Shown: positions 1 to 8,386, numbered from the stretch's first letter. The stretch: 38,832 bases of DNA from Psittacicella hinzii (GCF_003585885.1 NZ_NRHC01000026.1:1-38832); one strand, 5' to 3'. The notes: a model not told the origin generated them from the letters alone. Numbers and translations: made by a program.

Positions 1-13
1 GAGAGCTTATTTA

Positions 14-1405
14 TTATTTAGATTTTTTTACAGGTCTTGACCAGTTAGTTTTTAATATAGTTTCTTTTTTATTAAGAACTAGGGCTTCAACCTCGACATC
101 TTTGGATACCGTAGTACCTGCAGCAACTGTAACCCCATTGGCAATAGTTACAGGAGCAATTAACTGACTATCAGAGCCAATAAAGACATTATCACCGATA
201 ATTGTCTGGAATTTATTAGCACCATCGTAATTACAAGTAATTACACCAGCTCCTACGTTTACATTTTCACCAATGACACTGTCACCAAGGTAAGTTAAGT
301 GATTAGCTTTAGATCCCTTACCTAAAGTTACATTTTTGGTTTCTACAAAGTTACCAACTTTAGCTTTGTCTTTAATAATAGAGTTTGGTCGTAAACGTGC
401 ATATGGTCCGATAGCACAACTAACTCCAACTTTAGAATTTTCAATAATGCTATATGGTTCTATAGTTGTATTGTCTCCAATTTCAGAATTCGAAATAATG
501 GAACCATGACCAACTTTTACATTATTTCCTAGAATAACTTCACCATTGAATTGACAATTCTTTTCAATATGACAATCTTGACCAAATTCTAGATTGCCAT
601 TAAGTGAAATTGAGCTAGGTTCAATTGAATCAAGAATTAGACCTTTTTCTGTATATTCTTTAATCTTAAGTTGGTGATAATAATCATTTAGTTGTGCTAA
701 CTGATATTTGGTATTAGCTGATGAAACTTCACGATAATCAGTGGTTACAGAAGTTATAATCTGCCCTTGCTGATAAGCTAAACGAATAATGTCTGTTAGA
801 TAATACTCGTTTTGTGCATTGTTATTGTCAACTAAATTAAGTAACTGCTTTAGATTTAAAGAGTTTACTAGCATAATGCCAGGATAAATTTCTTTAACTT
901 GACGTTCAGCTTCAGAAGCATCCTTTTCTTCTACAATAGCCTTAATATTGTTTTGTTCATCTCTAATTACTCTACCATATCCGTAAGGATTGTCTAGTAC
1001 AGTTGTCATTAAGACAATGTCAGCTCCTGCTTCGTATTTAGAAAATAGCTTTTCAATGGTAGACGATTGAATTAAAGGGTTGTCAGAGAATAATACTAAG
1101 GTGGGTAGATCAGCATTAATTAAATCAGCTGCTACTTTTGTAGCATGCGCAGTGCCTAGCTGTTGCTCTTGTAGCGCCCAAATTAAATTATTACGATCTT
1201 TAAGATGTTCTTGAATTACATCACCTTTATAGCCGTAAACTATATAGTTATTTACAGGTGATAATTTATCAATTTGATCAAGAACATGCTTAATCATAGA
1301 TTTTCCTGCAACTTTGTGCATAATTTTAAGAACATCACTTTTCATGCGAGTTCCAGCACCAGCTGCTAGTACTATGCTTAAAAATTTGTTATTTTCTTGT
1401 GTCAT
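14..1405 (-). CDS. glmU: Bifunctional UDP-GlcNAc pyrophosphorylase / glucosamine-1-phosphate acetyltransferase
   Basis: This cytoplasmic enzyme makes UDP-N-acetylglucosamine for peptidoglycan and lipopolysaccharide: it acetylates glucosamine-1-phosphate and then transfers UMP to it. At 463 residues it is close to the E. coli length of 456. The nucleotidyltransferase signature LAAGAGTRM is at residues 13-21. From about residue 260 the protein shows the hexapeptide repeats of a left-handed beta-helix. The acetyltransferase catalytic His is H369 in NHLTYLGD, followed by the conserved NVGAGVITCNYDGANKF. The ATG start has no Shine-Dalgarno: the 16 bases before it read TTACATTTATCATCCT and follow directly on a hairpin (1422-1455). 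It lies downstream of tpx on the same strand. The identification is secure. Confidence 0.97.
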   Translation of the reverse strand: MTQENNKFLSIVLAAGAGTRMKSDVLKIMHKVAGKSMIKHVLDQIDKLSPVNNYIVYGYKGDVIQEHLKDRNNLIWALQEQQLGTAHATKVAADLINADLPTLVLFSDNPLIQSSTIEKLFSKYEAGADIVLMTTVLDNPYGYGRVIRDEQNNIKAIVEEKDASEAERQVKEIYPGIMLVNSLNLKQLLNLVDNNNAQNEYYLTDIIRLAYQQGQIITSVTTDYREVSSANTKYQLAQLNDYYHQLKIKEYTEKGLILDSIEPSSISLNGNLEFGQDCHIEKNCQFNGEVILGNNVKVGHGSIISNSEIGDNTTIEPYSIIENSKVGVSCAIGPYARLRPNSIIKDKAKVGNFVETKNVTLGKGSKANHLTYLGDSVIGENVNVGAGVITCNYDGANKFQTIIGDNVFIGSDSQLIAPVTIANGVTVAAGTTVSKDVEVEALVLNKKETILKTNWSRPVKKSK

Positions 1406-1421
1406 AGGATGATAAATGTAA

Positions 1422-1455
1422 ACGAACCATTAAGCTTAAATGCCTAATGGTTCGT
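1422..1455 (-). terminator. Hairpin between tpx and glmU
   Basis: An 11-bp perfect inverted repeat, ACGAACCATTA (1422-1432) and TAATGGTTCGT (1445-1455), fills most of the gap between the tpx stop and the glmU start. On the minus strand no real U-run follows, so this is either a weak terminator or a processing or attenuation structure. Its base lies 16 nt from the glmU ATG. Confidence 0.55.
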
Positions 1456-1465
1456 AGTAGTTAAA

Positions 1466-1978
1466 TTATAATAAGTTTTTTACTTCAGTTACAGCTTGAT
1501 TAAAATCTACTGCATTGGTAATTTCTGAAGATAGTTCAACATATTTAACATTTAACTCTTTATCTAGAACTACAACTGCACGCGCAGCTAAACCTGCTAA
1601 AGGACCTTCAGCTAGTTTAAGACCAAGATCTTCTAATGTTTGAGGGAAACGGAAAGTTGATACAGTTTCAACATTATTTAAACCTTCAGCAGCACAAAAA
1701 CGTCCAGAAGCAAATGGTAAGTCTGCTGATAAGCATAATACTTTAGTGTTTTCTAGATTATTTAAAATAGCATTAAACTCTCTTACAGACATAGCACACA
1801 CGCCAGTGTCAACAGAAGGGAAAATATTTAATACAACCACTTGACCAGCATAGTCAGCTAATGATTCATCTTCTAAATCTTTAGTAGTAAACTTTAAAGT
1901 AGATAAGTTGTCGCCTACTTTTACTAAGTTCTCACCTGCTAATTTTACAGGATTACCTTGGAAAGTTACAGTTGTCAT
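1466..1978 (-). CDS. tpx: Thiol peroxidase (atypical 2-Cys peroxiredoxin, Tpx)
   Basis: Tpx reduces hydrogen and alkyl peroxides using thioredoxin; in the family it is soluble and usually periplasmic or cytoplasmic. At 170 residues it matches the E. coli enzyme (168). The peroxidatic Cys is C61 in FPSVDTGVC and the resolving Cys is C95 in ASGRFC, the same positions as in E. coli Tpx. There is an additional C82. The conserved GPLAGLAARAVVV block lies in the C-terminal half. No signal peptide is visible. A clear AAGGA Shine-Dalgarno precedes the ATG, and a TATAAT box lies at 2014-2019. It probably has its own promoter, since a strong terminator lies upstream at 2051-2083. Confidence 0.96.
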   Translation of the reverse strand: MTTVTFQGNPVKLAGENLVKVGDNLSTLKFTTKDLEDESLADYAGQVVVLNIFPSVDTGVCAMSVREFNAILNNLENTKVLCLSADLPFASGRFCAAEGLNNVETVSTFRFPQTLEDLGLKLAEGPLAGLAARAVVVLDKELNVKYVELSSEITNAVDFNQAVTEVKNLL

Positions 1979-2013
1979 TTTTGTCCTTATAATATTAGAA
2001 ACTTACTAGTATT

Positions 2014-2019
2014 ATTATA
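2014..2019 (-). promoter_or_regulatory. Probable -10 box for tpx
   Basis: A perfect TATAAT on the minus strand, about 35 nt before the tpx ATG and just downstream of the rpsI terminator. No good -35 box is visible at the expected spacing. Confidence 0.5.
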
Positions 2020-2050
2020 CTTTAATTTTTGAAAATTTCTATAAGCAAAT

Positions 2051-2083
2051 AAAAAAGCTTGCAAATAAATGCAAGCTTTTTTT
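2051..2083. terminator. Bidirectional intrinsic terminator after rpsI
   Basis: A perfect 12-bp inverted repeat: AAAAAAGCTTGC (2051-2062), an 8-nt AT loop, and GCAAGCTTTTTT, running into further T residues. It can act on either strand. In context it ends the rplM-rpsI transcript, whose last codon is at 2099, before tpx. Confidence 0.85.
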
Positions 2084-2098
2084 AAAGTTAATAAAAAA

Positions 2099-2491
2099 TT
2101 AACGTTTAGAGTATTGTACACTTTTACGTGCTTTAGTTTTACCAACTTTCTTACGTTCAACTTTACGAGCATCACGAGTAACGAAACCAGCAGAACGTAA
2201 ATCTTTACGGAACTCTGAATCGTACTCCATTAAAGCACGAGTTAAACCTAAACGAACAGCACCAGCTTGACCTGAAATACCGCCACCTTTAACTGTTACG
2301 TATAAGTCAAATTTATCTGATAAGTTTAAAAGTTCTAAAGGTTGTTTAACTACCATTACTGATGTTTCACGACCGAAGTACGCTTCTACATCACGGTTGT
2401 TAACAGTAATTTTACCAGTACCAGCTCTTAAGAAAACACGAGCTGAAGAACTTTTACGACGACCTGTACCGTAGTATTGTTTTTCTGACAT
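2099..2491 (-). CDS. rpsI: 30S ribosomal protein S9
   Basis: S9 is a small-subunit protein whose C-terminal tail reaches the P-site tRNA. At 130 residues it has the same length as E. coli S9 and ends in the characteristic basic tail ([12 protein letters not shown]). The N-terminal [14 protein letters not shown] and the central [16 protein letters not shown] are diagnostic of the family. It starts 16 nt after the rplM stop with a strong AGAGGAA Shine-Dalgarno in the gap, so the two genes form the classical rplM-rpsI operon. A terminator follows directly. Confidence 0.99.
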   Translation of the reverse strand: MSEKQYYGTGRRKSSSARVFLRAGTGKITVNNRDVEAYFGRETSVMVVKQPLELLNLSDKFDLYVTVKGGGISGQAGAVRLGLTRALMEYDSEFRKDLRSAGFVTRDARKVERKKVGKTKARKSVQYSKR

Positions 2492-2507
2492 CTAATCTAT
2501 TCCTCTA

Positions 2508-2936
2508 TTAAAGTTCAACTGCTTTTGGATTTTGAGCAACGTGTGCGTGTTCAGCTCCAGCGTAAACTTTTAGTTTGCGGAACATTTGACGACCAAGTGG
2601 ACCTTTCGGTAACATACCTTTAACAGCGATTTCGATTGCTGCTAATGGGTTACGTACTTGAAGCTCTGCAAAAGTAGCTTGTTTAATACCGCCTGGGAAA
2701 CCAGAGTGGTGGTAATAGATTTTATCGTCAGTTTTGTTACCAGTTACTTTAATTTTAGAAGCATTGATAACAACGATATAGTCACCTGTATCAACGTGTG
2801 GAGTGTATTCAGGTTTATGTTTACCACGTAAACGTGATGCGATTTCTGTAGCTAGACGACCTAAAGTTTTACCTTCAGCATCAACTAATAGCCATTCGCG
2901 TTTAACTTCTTGTGGCTTTGCAACAAAAGTTTTCAT
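2508..2936 (-). CDS. rplM: 50S ribosomal protein L13
   Basis: L13 is an early-assembling 50S protein. I place the start at the internal ATG (2934-2936), giving 142 residues and the family N-terminus MKTFVAKP. An ATG five codons upstream would add MEINY, but that ATG overlaps the GGAAA ribosome-binding sequence and matches nothing in the family. Conserved blocks are [42 protein letters not shown] and [20 protein letters not shown]. It is first in the rplM-rpsI operon. A 160-nt structured leader precedes it, and in E. coli L13 is known to repress its own operon. Confidence 0.98.
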   Translation of the reverse strand: MKTFVAKPQEVKREWLLVDAEGKTLGRLATEIASRLRGKHKPEYTPHVDTGDYIVVINASKIKVTGNKTDDKIYYHHSGFPGGIKQATFAELQVRNPLAAIEIAVKGMLPKGPLGRQMFRKLKVYAGAEHAHVAQNPKAVEL

Positions 2937-3102
2937 GTAATTAATTTCCAAATTAAAATTTAACCTTGATTAGTAAATAAATAGAACTTAACCATAATCA
3001 ACTACGACCATTAGAAAAATTCCTGATTAAAAACTAATCTGATTAGGAAAATATCCTAATCCGCCATTGGTGGGAAAACCAGATGCAATAAGGTTACAAA
3101 GG
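2937..3102 (-). promoter_or_regulatory. Structured mRNA leader of rplM-rpsI (candidate L13 autoregulatory region)
   Basis: About 160 nt lie between the probable -10 box (3103-3108) and the rplM start. On the minus strand the leader contains a perfect 8-bp hairpin (GATTAGGA, loop TATTT, TCCTAATC; plus-strand 3041-3061). A second, weaker stem overlaps it just downstream, and a G/C-rich segment CCCACCAATGGCGG lies upstream. Repression of rplM by its product through the mRNA leader is known in E. coli. That this leader plays the same role is my inference. Confidence 0.4.
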
Positions 3103-3108
3103 ATTATA
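3103..3108 (-). promoter_or_regulatory. Probable -10 box of the rplM-rpsI operon
   Basis: TATAAT on the minus strand. A palindrome, TGCAGAAT-N9-ATTCTGCA (3127-3151), covers the region where the -35 box would lie and could be an operator. No consensus -35 sequence is seen. Confidence 0.45.
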
Positions 3109-3152
3109 ACAAAAAAATCTATACTTTGCAGAATTAAAATAGCATTCTGCAT

Positions 3153-3182
3153 AAAAATTGGATCCATGTATAACATGAATCC
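3153..3182 (-). terminator. Probable terminator of the cysS-tolC unit
   Basis: On the minus strand, GGATTCATG and CATGGATCC pair around a 5-nt loop with one internal mismatch, followed by AATTTTTA. It lies 45 nt past the tolC-like stop and upstream of the rplM promoter. Confidence 0.55.
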
Positions 3183-3226
3183 TAAAATACTGTGTAATTA
3201 TATAATAACTTAAATTAATTTTCAAG

Positions 3227-4564
3227 TTAATCTACTAATTTTATCTCTTGTTTTACAGTAAAGAATTGAGAGATTTCTTTAATATCATCTTCAGTTAATG
3301 TACCTGAAAGAATTTTTTGTTGCACTACTGCAGTAATATAATCAAATTTAGCATTTGTTAAATTTTGCTCAACAGTATAAAGTTGGTTAACGCTATTGAT
3401 TAAAGTAGTTATTGAAGCAGTACCAGCTCTATAAGCAGCTTGAGTAGAGTTATAAGCTTTTCTTGCAGAAGCTAAAGAATCTCTATAAGTTCTGATGATG
3501 TCTTCATCGTAACTGATAGTTTTTAAGTTAGTGGTGAAATTATTTTTAGTTTCTAAATACGTTTGATCATAGCTATATGCTGATTGAGTATATAGAGATT
3601 TATAGTATTTACTATTATTGTAAATTTGACCACCTTGGAAAATAGGTACTGTTAAGGTAATACCAACTTGAAGTCTATCTAAGCGGTGTGCAGCTCCCCA
3701 ATTTCTTTCACCATATTGTACGGTATTAGAACTACTATTACCTAATGAAGCAGATAATGATAATGTAGGAAGATATGCTGCTACAGCAACTTTGTGATTA
3801 AGACGAGCTAATTCTTTAGTCATTGCTAAAGATTTTAGTGTTAGGTTGTTATTGATGTCATTAACGTCTTTTGAGTAATTTAATCTCGGTGTATTATCAC
3901 CTAAAGTATAAAACTCATCTAATGAAGTCTCTTGACCAACAACTAAACTAAAATTAGATAATGCTGTTTCTAAACTAGCTTTGCTTTGAATATATGTAGC
4001 TCTTGCAGAGTTCAGGTTTGAGCTAGCAGTATCTAAATCAGCTGCAGAAACTAAACCAGCATTAAAACGAGTTGAAGTTGACTTATAAACTTGCTCGTAA
4101 TATTTAACGTTATTTTCAGAAATGATCAGATTAGCATTTGCAGTTAAAACAGCAACATAACGAGTAATAACTCGATTAATTAAGTCTTGTTTAGCTGTAA
4201 TATATGTGATCTCAGCTTGTCGTTTTGTTTTACTTGCCACATCTAATGAATAGAATGCTGACATGCTAAAAATATTTTGACTTAAAGAGATACTTACAGT
4301 TGAAAGATAACTTTGTAAGTTTCTATCAGCAGAAAGATTTCTGTTTAGAGACCAATTGTAGTTAAAACCTACAGTTGGAAGAACATTTGCATAGTTAGTA
4401 TTTGCATTGGCAATAGAGCCTTCAAGAACAGCTTTTGCGCTCTGATATGTAATATCGTTTGTTAATGCTAAGTTGTAAGATTCTTCAAGGGTTAGTGAAG
4501 AAGCATTAGTGGCAAATAACAAGGCAAGAGAGCTTGCTAAAGTTGCTAATCTAAATTTTTTCAT
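3227..4564 (-). CDS. tolC: TolC-family outer-membrane efflux channel protein
   Basis: TolC proteins form trimeric outer-membrane barrels with a periplasmic alpha-helical tunnel, used by multidrug efflux pumps and type I secretion. The N-terminus (MKKFRLATLASSLALLFATNASS) is a signal peptide. The mature part begins TLEESYNLALTNDITYQSA, like other TolC proteins. The typical repeat TRFNAGLVSAADLDTASS appears in the first half, and its counterpart (PIFQGGQIYNNSKYY, then AAYRAGTASITTLINSVNQL) in the second. At 445 residues it lacks the long variable tail of E. coli TolC (493). It starts directly after the cysS stop (TAAATG) with a GGAAGG Shine-Dalgarno inside cysS, so the two are co-transcribed. 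No transporter partner is nearby. Confidence 0.88.
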   Translation of the reverse strand: MKKFRLATLASSLALLFATNASSLTLEESYNLALTNDITYQSAKAVLEGSIANANTNYANVLPTVGFNYNWSLNRNLSADRNLQSYLSTVSISLSQNIFSMSAFYSLDVASKTKRQAEITYITAKQDLINRVITRYVAVLTANANLIISENNVKYYEQVYKSTSTRFNAGLVSAADLDTASSNLNSARATYIQSKASLETALSNFSLVVGQETSLDEFYTLGDNTPRLNYSKDVNDINNNLTLKSLAMTKELARLNHKVAVAAYLPTLSLSASLGNSSSNTVQYGERNWGAAHRLDRLQVGITLTVPIFQGGQIYNNSKYYKSLYTQSAYSYDQTYLETKNNFTTNLKTISYDEDIIRTYRDSLASARKAYNSTQAAYRAGTASITTLINSVNQLYTVEQNLTNAKFDYITAVVQQKILSGTLTEDDIKEISQFFTVKQEIKLVD

Positions 4565-5983
4565 TTATTTTTTTACCTTCCATGTATATCCATTTAAACC
4601 GTCTTCGACCACAACATTTAAGCGGTTTAATTCATCACGAACAGCATCTGCTGTTGACCAATCTTTTTCTTCTCTTGCTTTAGCACGTTTGGCAATTAAT
4701 TCTTCAATATAAGAAGGATCTACTTCTAAATCGTCTGTATTTTTAAAGAATTGTTCTGTTGTTTTGTAGAAAATACCAAATACATTACCTAAAGCTCTTA
4801 AAGTATTTGCTAGATTAATTTGTTTTGATTGGTCTTTTTCTATGTTTATAGCTGTTACTAATTCAAAAAGTACAGCTATAGCTTCTGGAGCATTGAAATC
4901 ATCATTCATTGCTTCAACAAACTTATCAACATAAAGATCGCACTTAAACTCCTCTTTTAGAGTTTTTGCAGTGTAAGATTTCTCAAGGACTTTATCGCTA
5001 TTATTTTTTAAAGCAGTATAAAGTCTCTCAAGAGACTTAGTTGCTATCTCAATATTTTCAGTAGTATAGTTTAAATCTGAGCGGTATTGTGCACTAGCTA
5101 AGAAAAATCTAACTGCTTCAGTATCGTATTTTTCTAATAAAGTTCTTGCTGTAAAGAAGTTGTTTAATGATTTTGACATTTTCTCTTTGTCAATCATTAC
5201 CATTCCACTGTGTAGCCAGTAATTAGCAAATTTATCTTCTGTTGCACAGCAAGATTGTGCTCTTTCATTTTCATGATGAGGGAACATTAAGTCGTTGCCA
5301 CCGCCATGAATATCAAAGTTAGACCCTAAGAACTTATTATTCATTGCAGAGCATTCAATATGCCAACCAGGTCTACCTTTGCCCCAAGGTGAATCCCACA
5401 TTGGCTCACCTGGTTTAGCTTGTTTCCAAAGAACAAAGTCTAAACTTGATAACTTGTTTTGTGAGATCTCTGTACGTGTACCTGTCTGCAATTGTTCAAG
5501 AACTTGGCGAGATAGTTGGCCATAATCTGCGTATTTGTCTACACGGAATAAAAGATCACCATCTGAATTTTGATAAGTGTAGCCTTTATCTTGAAGTTCT
5601 AAACAAATATTGATGATTTCTGGAATTACTTGACTTGCACGAGGTTCAACATCAGGTCTTAGTACGTTAAGGGTGTCTAAATCCTTGTGCATTTCTGCAA
5701 TCATACGCTCAGTTAAATTTTCAAAAGTTTCCTTGTTTTCATTTGCGCGTTTAATGATCTTATCATCAATATCGGTAATATTACGCACAAATGTAACATC
5801 ATAACCAGCAAAGCGCAGATAGCGGTTAATTACGTCAAAAGATACAAAAGTACGAGCATTACCTGTGTGAATTAAATCATAAACAGTTGCTCCACATACA
5901 TACATTCCAATTTTCCCAGGAATGATAGGTTTAAAAACTTCTTTACTGCGTGAAAAACTATTAAATACTTTTAATTCTGACAT
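4565..5983 (-). CDS. cysS: Cysteinyl-tRNA synthetase
   Basis: This class I synthetase charges tRNA-Cys. At 472 residues it is close to E. coli CysRS (461). The HIGH-equivalent is HTGNA at 39-43 and the second signature KMSKS is at 268-272. The zinc ligands are all present at the E. coli positions plus two: C30, C211, H236 and E240. The conserved GRPGWHIECSAM and DIHGGGNDLMFPHHENE are clear. The ATG is preceded by an AT-rich leader without a Shine-Dalgarno; a TATAAT box is at 6022-6027. The TolC-family gene follows without a gap, an uncommon neighbour for cysS. Confidence 0.98.
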   Translation of the reverse strand: MSELKVFNSFSRSKEVFKPIIPGKIGMYVCGATVYDLIHTGNARTFVSFDVINRYLRFAGYDVTFVRNITDIDDKIIKRANENKETFENLTERMIAEMHKDLDTLNVLRPDVEPRASQVIPEIINICLELQDKGYTYQNSDGDLLFRVDKYADYGQLSRQVLEQLQTGTRTEISQNKLSSLDFVLWKQAKPGEPMWDSPWGKGRPGWHIECSAMNNKFLGSNFDIHGGGNDLMFPHHENERAQSCCATEDKFANYWLHSGMVMIDKEKMSKSLNNFFTARTLLEKYDTEAVRFFLASAQYRSDLNYTTENIEIATKSLERLYTALKNNSDKVLEKSYTAKTLKEEFKCDLYVDKFVEAMNDDFNAPEAIAVLFELVTAINIEKDQSKQINLANTLRALGNVFGIFYKTTEQFFKNTDDLEVDPSYIEELIAKRAKAREEKDWSTADAVRDELNRLNVVVEDGLNGYTWKVKK

Positions 5984-6021
5984 AATTGAAAAAATGCTAG
6001 CAAATCTAATTGCTTTCGTTA

Positions 6022-6027
6022 ATTATA
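6022..6027 (-). promoter_or_regulatory. Probable -10 box for cysS-tolC
   Basis: TATAAT on the minus strand, 38 nt before the cysS ATG. The -35 region is only weakly similar to consensus. Confidence 0.45.
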
Positions 6028-6180
6028 ATTAAAAACTTGTATTTTTAAAGCTCCAAAGTATTGAAAAAAGGTCATTCATCTTGGAGTATTTTAAGAGAAC
6101 TCGGTATTATTGAGTATTCAATCAATTATTATACTTAAAAAGTCAATTTTTTCATAATTTTCTCTTGCGAAAAAATATTC

Positions 6181-6218
6181 TTTTACCGCTATCTTCATGT
6201 AAAAAGATAGAAGTAAAA
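6181..6218. repeat. Imperfect palindrome upstream of ppiB
   Basis: Arms TTTTAC..CTATCTT and AAGATAG..GTAAAA, each interrupted by two unpaired bases, with an 8-nt loop. It lies 44 nt upstream of the ppiB -10 box. It could be an operator or a terminator-like structure; nothing decides between these. Confidence 0.5.
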
Positions 6219-6261
6219 ATGCAATTCTTGAGCTTTAACTTTTATAGATAACGAGAAAGAA

Positions 6262-6270
6262 TGGTATAAT
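6262..6270 (+). promoter_or_regulatory. Extended -10 promoter of ppiB
   Basis: TGGTATAAT, a perfect -10 hexamer with the TGn extension, about 30 nt upstream of the ppiB ATG. No -35 consensus is needed with an extended -10. Confidence 0.65.
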
Positions 6271-6300
6271 AGAACAAAAAATTTTTACAAGGATAATTTT

Positions 6301-6810
6301 ATGACAGAAAACCCAAGAGTTTTATTAAAAACTAATTTTGGTGATTTAGAAGTTGAGCTATTTGAAGAATTAGCTCCAATTACAGTGGCAAATTTTTTAC
6401 GCTATGTTGACGAAGGCTTCTATGATAACGTTCTATTCCACCGTCTAGTTAAAAACTTTGTAATCCAAGGTGGTGGCTATGATTTAGATTTTAATCACAA
6501 AGATGGTTTTGCTCCTATTGTGAATGAATCAACTAATGGCTTATCAAACGTTCCATATACTTTATCAATGGCTAGAACAAGTGCACCAAATTCAGCAACT
6601 TCACAATTCTTTATTAACTTAGTAGATAACTCTGCTCATTTAGATGCTAAGGTTACTGAGTCTGGAGAAGTGCAATCTTGGGGCTATGCTGTTTTTGGTA
6701 GATTAACAAGTGGCTTTAAAGAATTAGAAGCTATCGCAGGGAAAAAAGTAAGAGAAATGGATATCCCTGTTGAGAATCTATTTATTGAAAGCGCGAAAAG
6801 AATTAACTAA
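6301..6810 (+). CDS. ppiB: Peptidyl-prolyl cis-trans isomerase B (cyclophilin type)
   Basis: This cytoplasmic cyclophilin catalyses proline isomerisation in folding proteins. At 169 residues it is close to E. coli PpiB (164) and has no signal peptide, which separates it from the periplasmic PpiA. The active-site motif FHRLVKNFVIQGGG includes the catalytic Arg R48 and Q56. The conserved SMARTSAPNSATSQFFIN is at residues 89-106 and WGYAVFGRL follows near the end. An AAGGA Shine-Dalgarno precedes the ATG. A divergent promoter region lies upstream and a strong hairpin directly downstream, before rsgA. Confidence 0.95.
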   Translation: MTENPRVLLKTNFGDLEVELFEELAPITVANFLRYVDEGFYDNVLFHRLVKNFVIQGGGYDLDFNHKDGFAPIVNESTNGLSNVPYTLSMARTSAPNSATSQFFINLVDNSAHLDAKVTESGEVQSWGYAVFGRLTSGFKELEAIAGKKVREMDIPVENLFIESAKRIN

Positions 6811-6821
6811 AAATTATAGGG

Positions 6822-6850
6822 AGAGCCTTAGTAAATTGTACTAAGGCTCT
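6822..6850 (+). terminator. Strong hairpin between ppiB and rsgA
   Basis: A perfect 12-bp stem, AGAGCCTTAGTA and TACTAAGGCTCT, with a 5-nt loop, followed by AGTATTATTT rather than a U-tract. The hairpin ends 14 nt before the rsgA ATG, and the only AAGG near rsgA is buried in its right arm. It may terminate ppiB transcripts inefficiently or attenuate rsgA. Confidence 0.6.
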
Positions 6851-6864
6851 AGTATTATTTAACT

Positions 6865-7920
6865 ATGTCGCATCAGAAAAAAAGACATCTTTCATTAAAG
6901 CAACAACAAAACATTAATAAGCATAGACAGAAGCTTATAGCAAGAAGATCGAATCAACGTCTTTCGGATATGAAGCATCTTGAGGAAGAGCTACTGTCTC
7001 AGCAAGGTGACCAGTTAGAGACCTATAAGGGCATAGTTATTAGTCGTTATGGTAAGTCAGCTGATGTAATGCTTTTAGATGAAGGTAAATTCACTCAAGA
7101 GCATAAGCGTTGCTTTATGAAAGCATCATTAGATGATTTAGTTGTAGGTGACTATGTTTACTTTCATGATATAAATGATGAGCAAAGTTTCATAGTTGAG
7201 AAAGAAGATAGAAGTAACCTGATCACGCGCTACTACTTTAATAAGGCGCGTAACATAGTTGCAAATGTTAGCACTATGATTATTACTTCTTCTATAAACC
7301 CAACTCTAAATACTGAAATTATAGATAGATATCTAATAGTTGCTGAAAATAATGGAGTTAGACCATTAATTCTAATCAATAAAGTAGATTTACTTGAAAC
7401 TGAAGAGGATAAACAAATAGTAGAAGATATTATCCAGTATTACAATAATTTAGGATATAAAACCTTAGCAGTTTCGGTAAAAGATAAGTTAAATATTGAT
7501 TTAATCAGAGAGCAATTAGATCGAGGTTTACATATTTTAGTAGGACAAACAGGGGTAGGGAAATCATCATTAATTAATGCCATTTTTAATCAAGAACTAA
7601 TGACGGTTGGCGAAATTAATTATGATACTAAATTAGGTAAGCATACAACTACAACATCTCGATTATTTAAACTAAATGATTATAGTGCTTTAATAGACAG
7701 CCCTGGAATTAGAGAATTTAGTTTAGATAACTATAATGAAACTCAATTATTAAGAGGTTACAAAGAGCTACACGATAGTGAATACACTTGTCGCTTTTCA
7801 GATTGTAACCACAATAACAACTTAGGTTGTGGGATCATAAAATTAAAAGAAGATAATAAAATTTCTGAATTTCGCTATCAAAACCTAAGAAATCTTTTAC
7901 AACAGCTAAAAGAAAGCTAA
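6865..7920 (+). CDS. rsgA: Small ribosomal subunit biogenesis GTPase RsgA
   Basis: RsgA is a circularly permuted GTPase that helps 30S maturation and is stimulated by the ribosome. The motif order is diagnostic: G4 NKVD at 172-175 comes before the P-loop GQTGVGKSS (about 227-235), followed by G3 DSPG at 279-282. An N-terminal OB-fold region precedes them. The zinc knuckle has C309, C314, H316 and C322, with the same spacing as E. coli RsgA. The basic Gln-rich N-terminus resembles the E. coli protein and supports this start, although no Shine-Dalgarno is present; the 14 nt before the ATG are AT-rich and follow a strong hairpin. At 351 residues the length is normal. Confidence 0.96.
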   Translation: MSHQKKRHLSLKQQQNINKHRQKLIARRSNQRLSDMKHLEEELLSQQGDQLETYKGIVISRYGKSADVMLLDEGKFTQEHKRCFMKASLDDLVVGDYVYFHDINDEQSFIVEKEDRSNLITRYYFNKARNIVANVSTMIITSSINPTLNTEIIDRYLIVAENNGVRPLILINKVDLLETEEDKQIVEDIIQYYNNLGYKTLAVSVKDKLNIDLIREQLDRGLHILVGQTGVGKSSLINAIFNQELMTVGEINYDTKLGKHTTTTSRLFKLNDYSALIDSPGIREFSLDNYNETQLLRGYKELHDSEYTCRFSDCNHNNNLGCGIIKLKEDNKISEFRYQNLRNLLQQLKES

Positions 7921-8125
7921 AAAGTTTTAAAAATAAACGTTATAAATAGTATAATGTTAGCGAAGTTTTGCTATTTTACGTATTAAACCTTAATTTACTC
8001 TAAATAATAATTAATAGATGTAATAGTCTACTTTATTGTGACTTTGTGTTTAATACAACAATTTTCCTAAAATTTAAGCATTTAGCTTAAGTATTCATTT
8101 AACCTTTTTAAAAACGGGATTTAAT
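7921..8125 (+). promoter_or_regulatory. Promoter and leader of the pts operon
   Basis: The 205-bp gap has a perfect TATAAT at 7950-7955, giving a long leader of about 165 nt. A small hairpin TTAAGC-ATTTA-GCTTAA lies at 8074-8090, about 35 nt before ptsH. I found only half of a CRP-like site (TTGTGA) and no full TGTGA-N6-TCACA palindrome. No gene is seen in the gap. Confidence 0.5.
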
Positions 8126-8386
8126 ATGACTGTTAGCAAAGATTTAATCATCACTGCACCACATGGTATTCACATGCGTCCAGCAACAGCGTTTGCTAAA
8201 GCAGCAAAAGAATTCGAATCAAAAGTTACTATTACTGCAGCAGGTGAAACTGTAAGTGCAAAAAGCCCTGTTAAAATTATTAGTTTAAATTTAGCTAAAG
8301 ATACTGCTATTACTTTAACATGTGATGGTGCTGATGAAGAAAAAGCATTAGAAACTTTATCAGCTTTAATTAACACTTTAGAGTAA
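8126..8386 (+). CDS. ptsH: Phosphocarrier protein HPr
   Basis: HPr carries phosphate from enzyme I to the sugar-specific EII proteins of the phosphotransferase system, in the cytoplasm. At 86 residues it matches the family (85 in E. coli). The phosphorylated His is H16 in APHGIHMRPATAF, and the regulatory-site serine region is AKSPVK (S47). It is first in a ptsH-ptsI-crr operon, 29 nt ahead of ptsI. The leader is long and the Shine-Dalgarno is only GGGA. Confidence 0.98.
   Translation: MTVSKDLIITAPHGIHMRPATAFAKAAKEFESKVTITAAGETVSAKSPVKIISLNLAKDTAITLTCDGADEEKALETLSALINTLE

Larger units (their letters stand above)
5984..6300. other. Divergent intergenic region between cysS and ppiB
   Basis: This 317-bp AT-rich region contains no supportable gene. 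It holds promoters for both flanking genes: TATAAT at 6022-6027 on the minus strand for cysS and TGGTATAAT at 6262-6270 for ppiB. It also holds two inverted repeats. CTCCAA/TTGGAG is at 6051-6086. An imperfect 38-bp palindrome at 6181-6218 has arms TTTTAC-CG-CTATCTT and AAGATAG-AA-GTAAAA around an 8-nt loop. Confidence 0.6.

Noticed and set aside
1987..2175. Short Lys/Leu-rich open frame across the tpx-rpsI gap
   Set aside because: It runs through the rpsI terminator and over rpsI codons; its composition looks like translated AT-rich noise.
2508..2951. Longer rplM start at 2951
   Set aside because: The ATG there overlaps the GGAAA ribosome-binding sequence, and the extra residues MEINY match nothing in L13 proteins; the start at 2936 fits the family exactly.
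7990..8080. Possible CRP site upstream of ptsH
   Set aside because: Only one TTGTGA half-site is present; no matching TCACA half lies at the right spacing.
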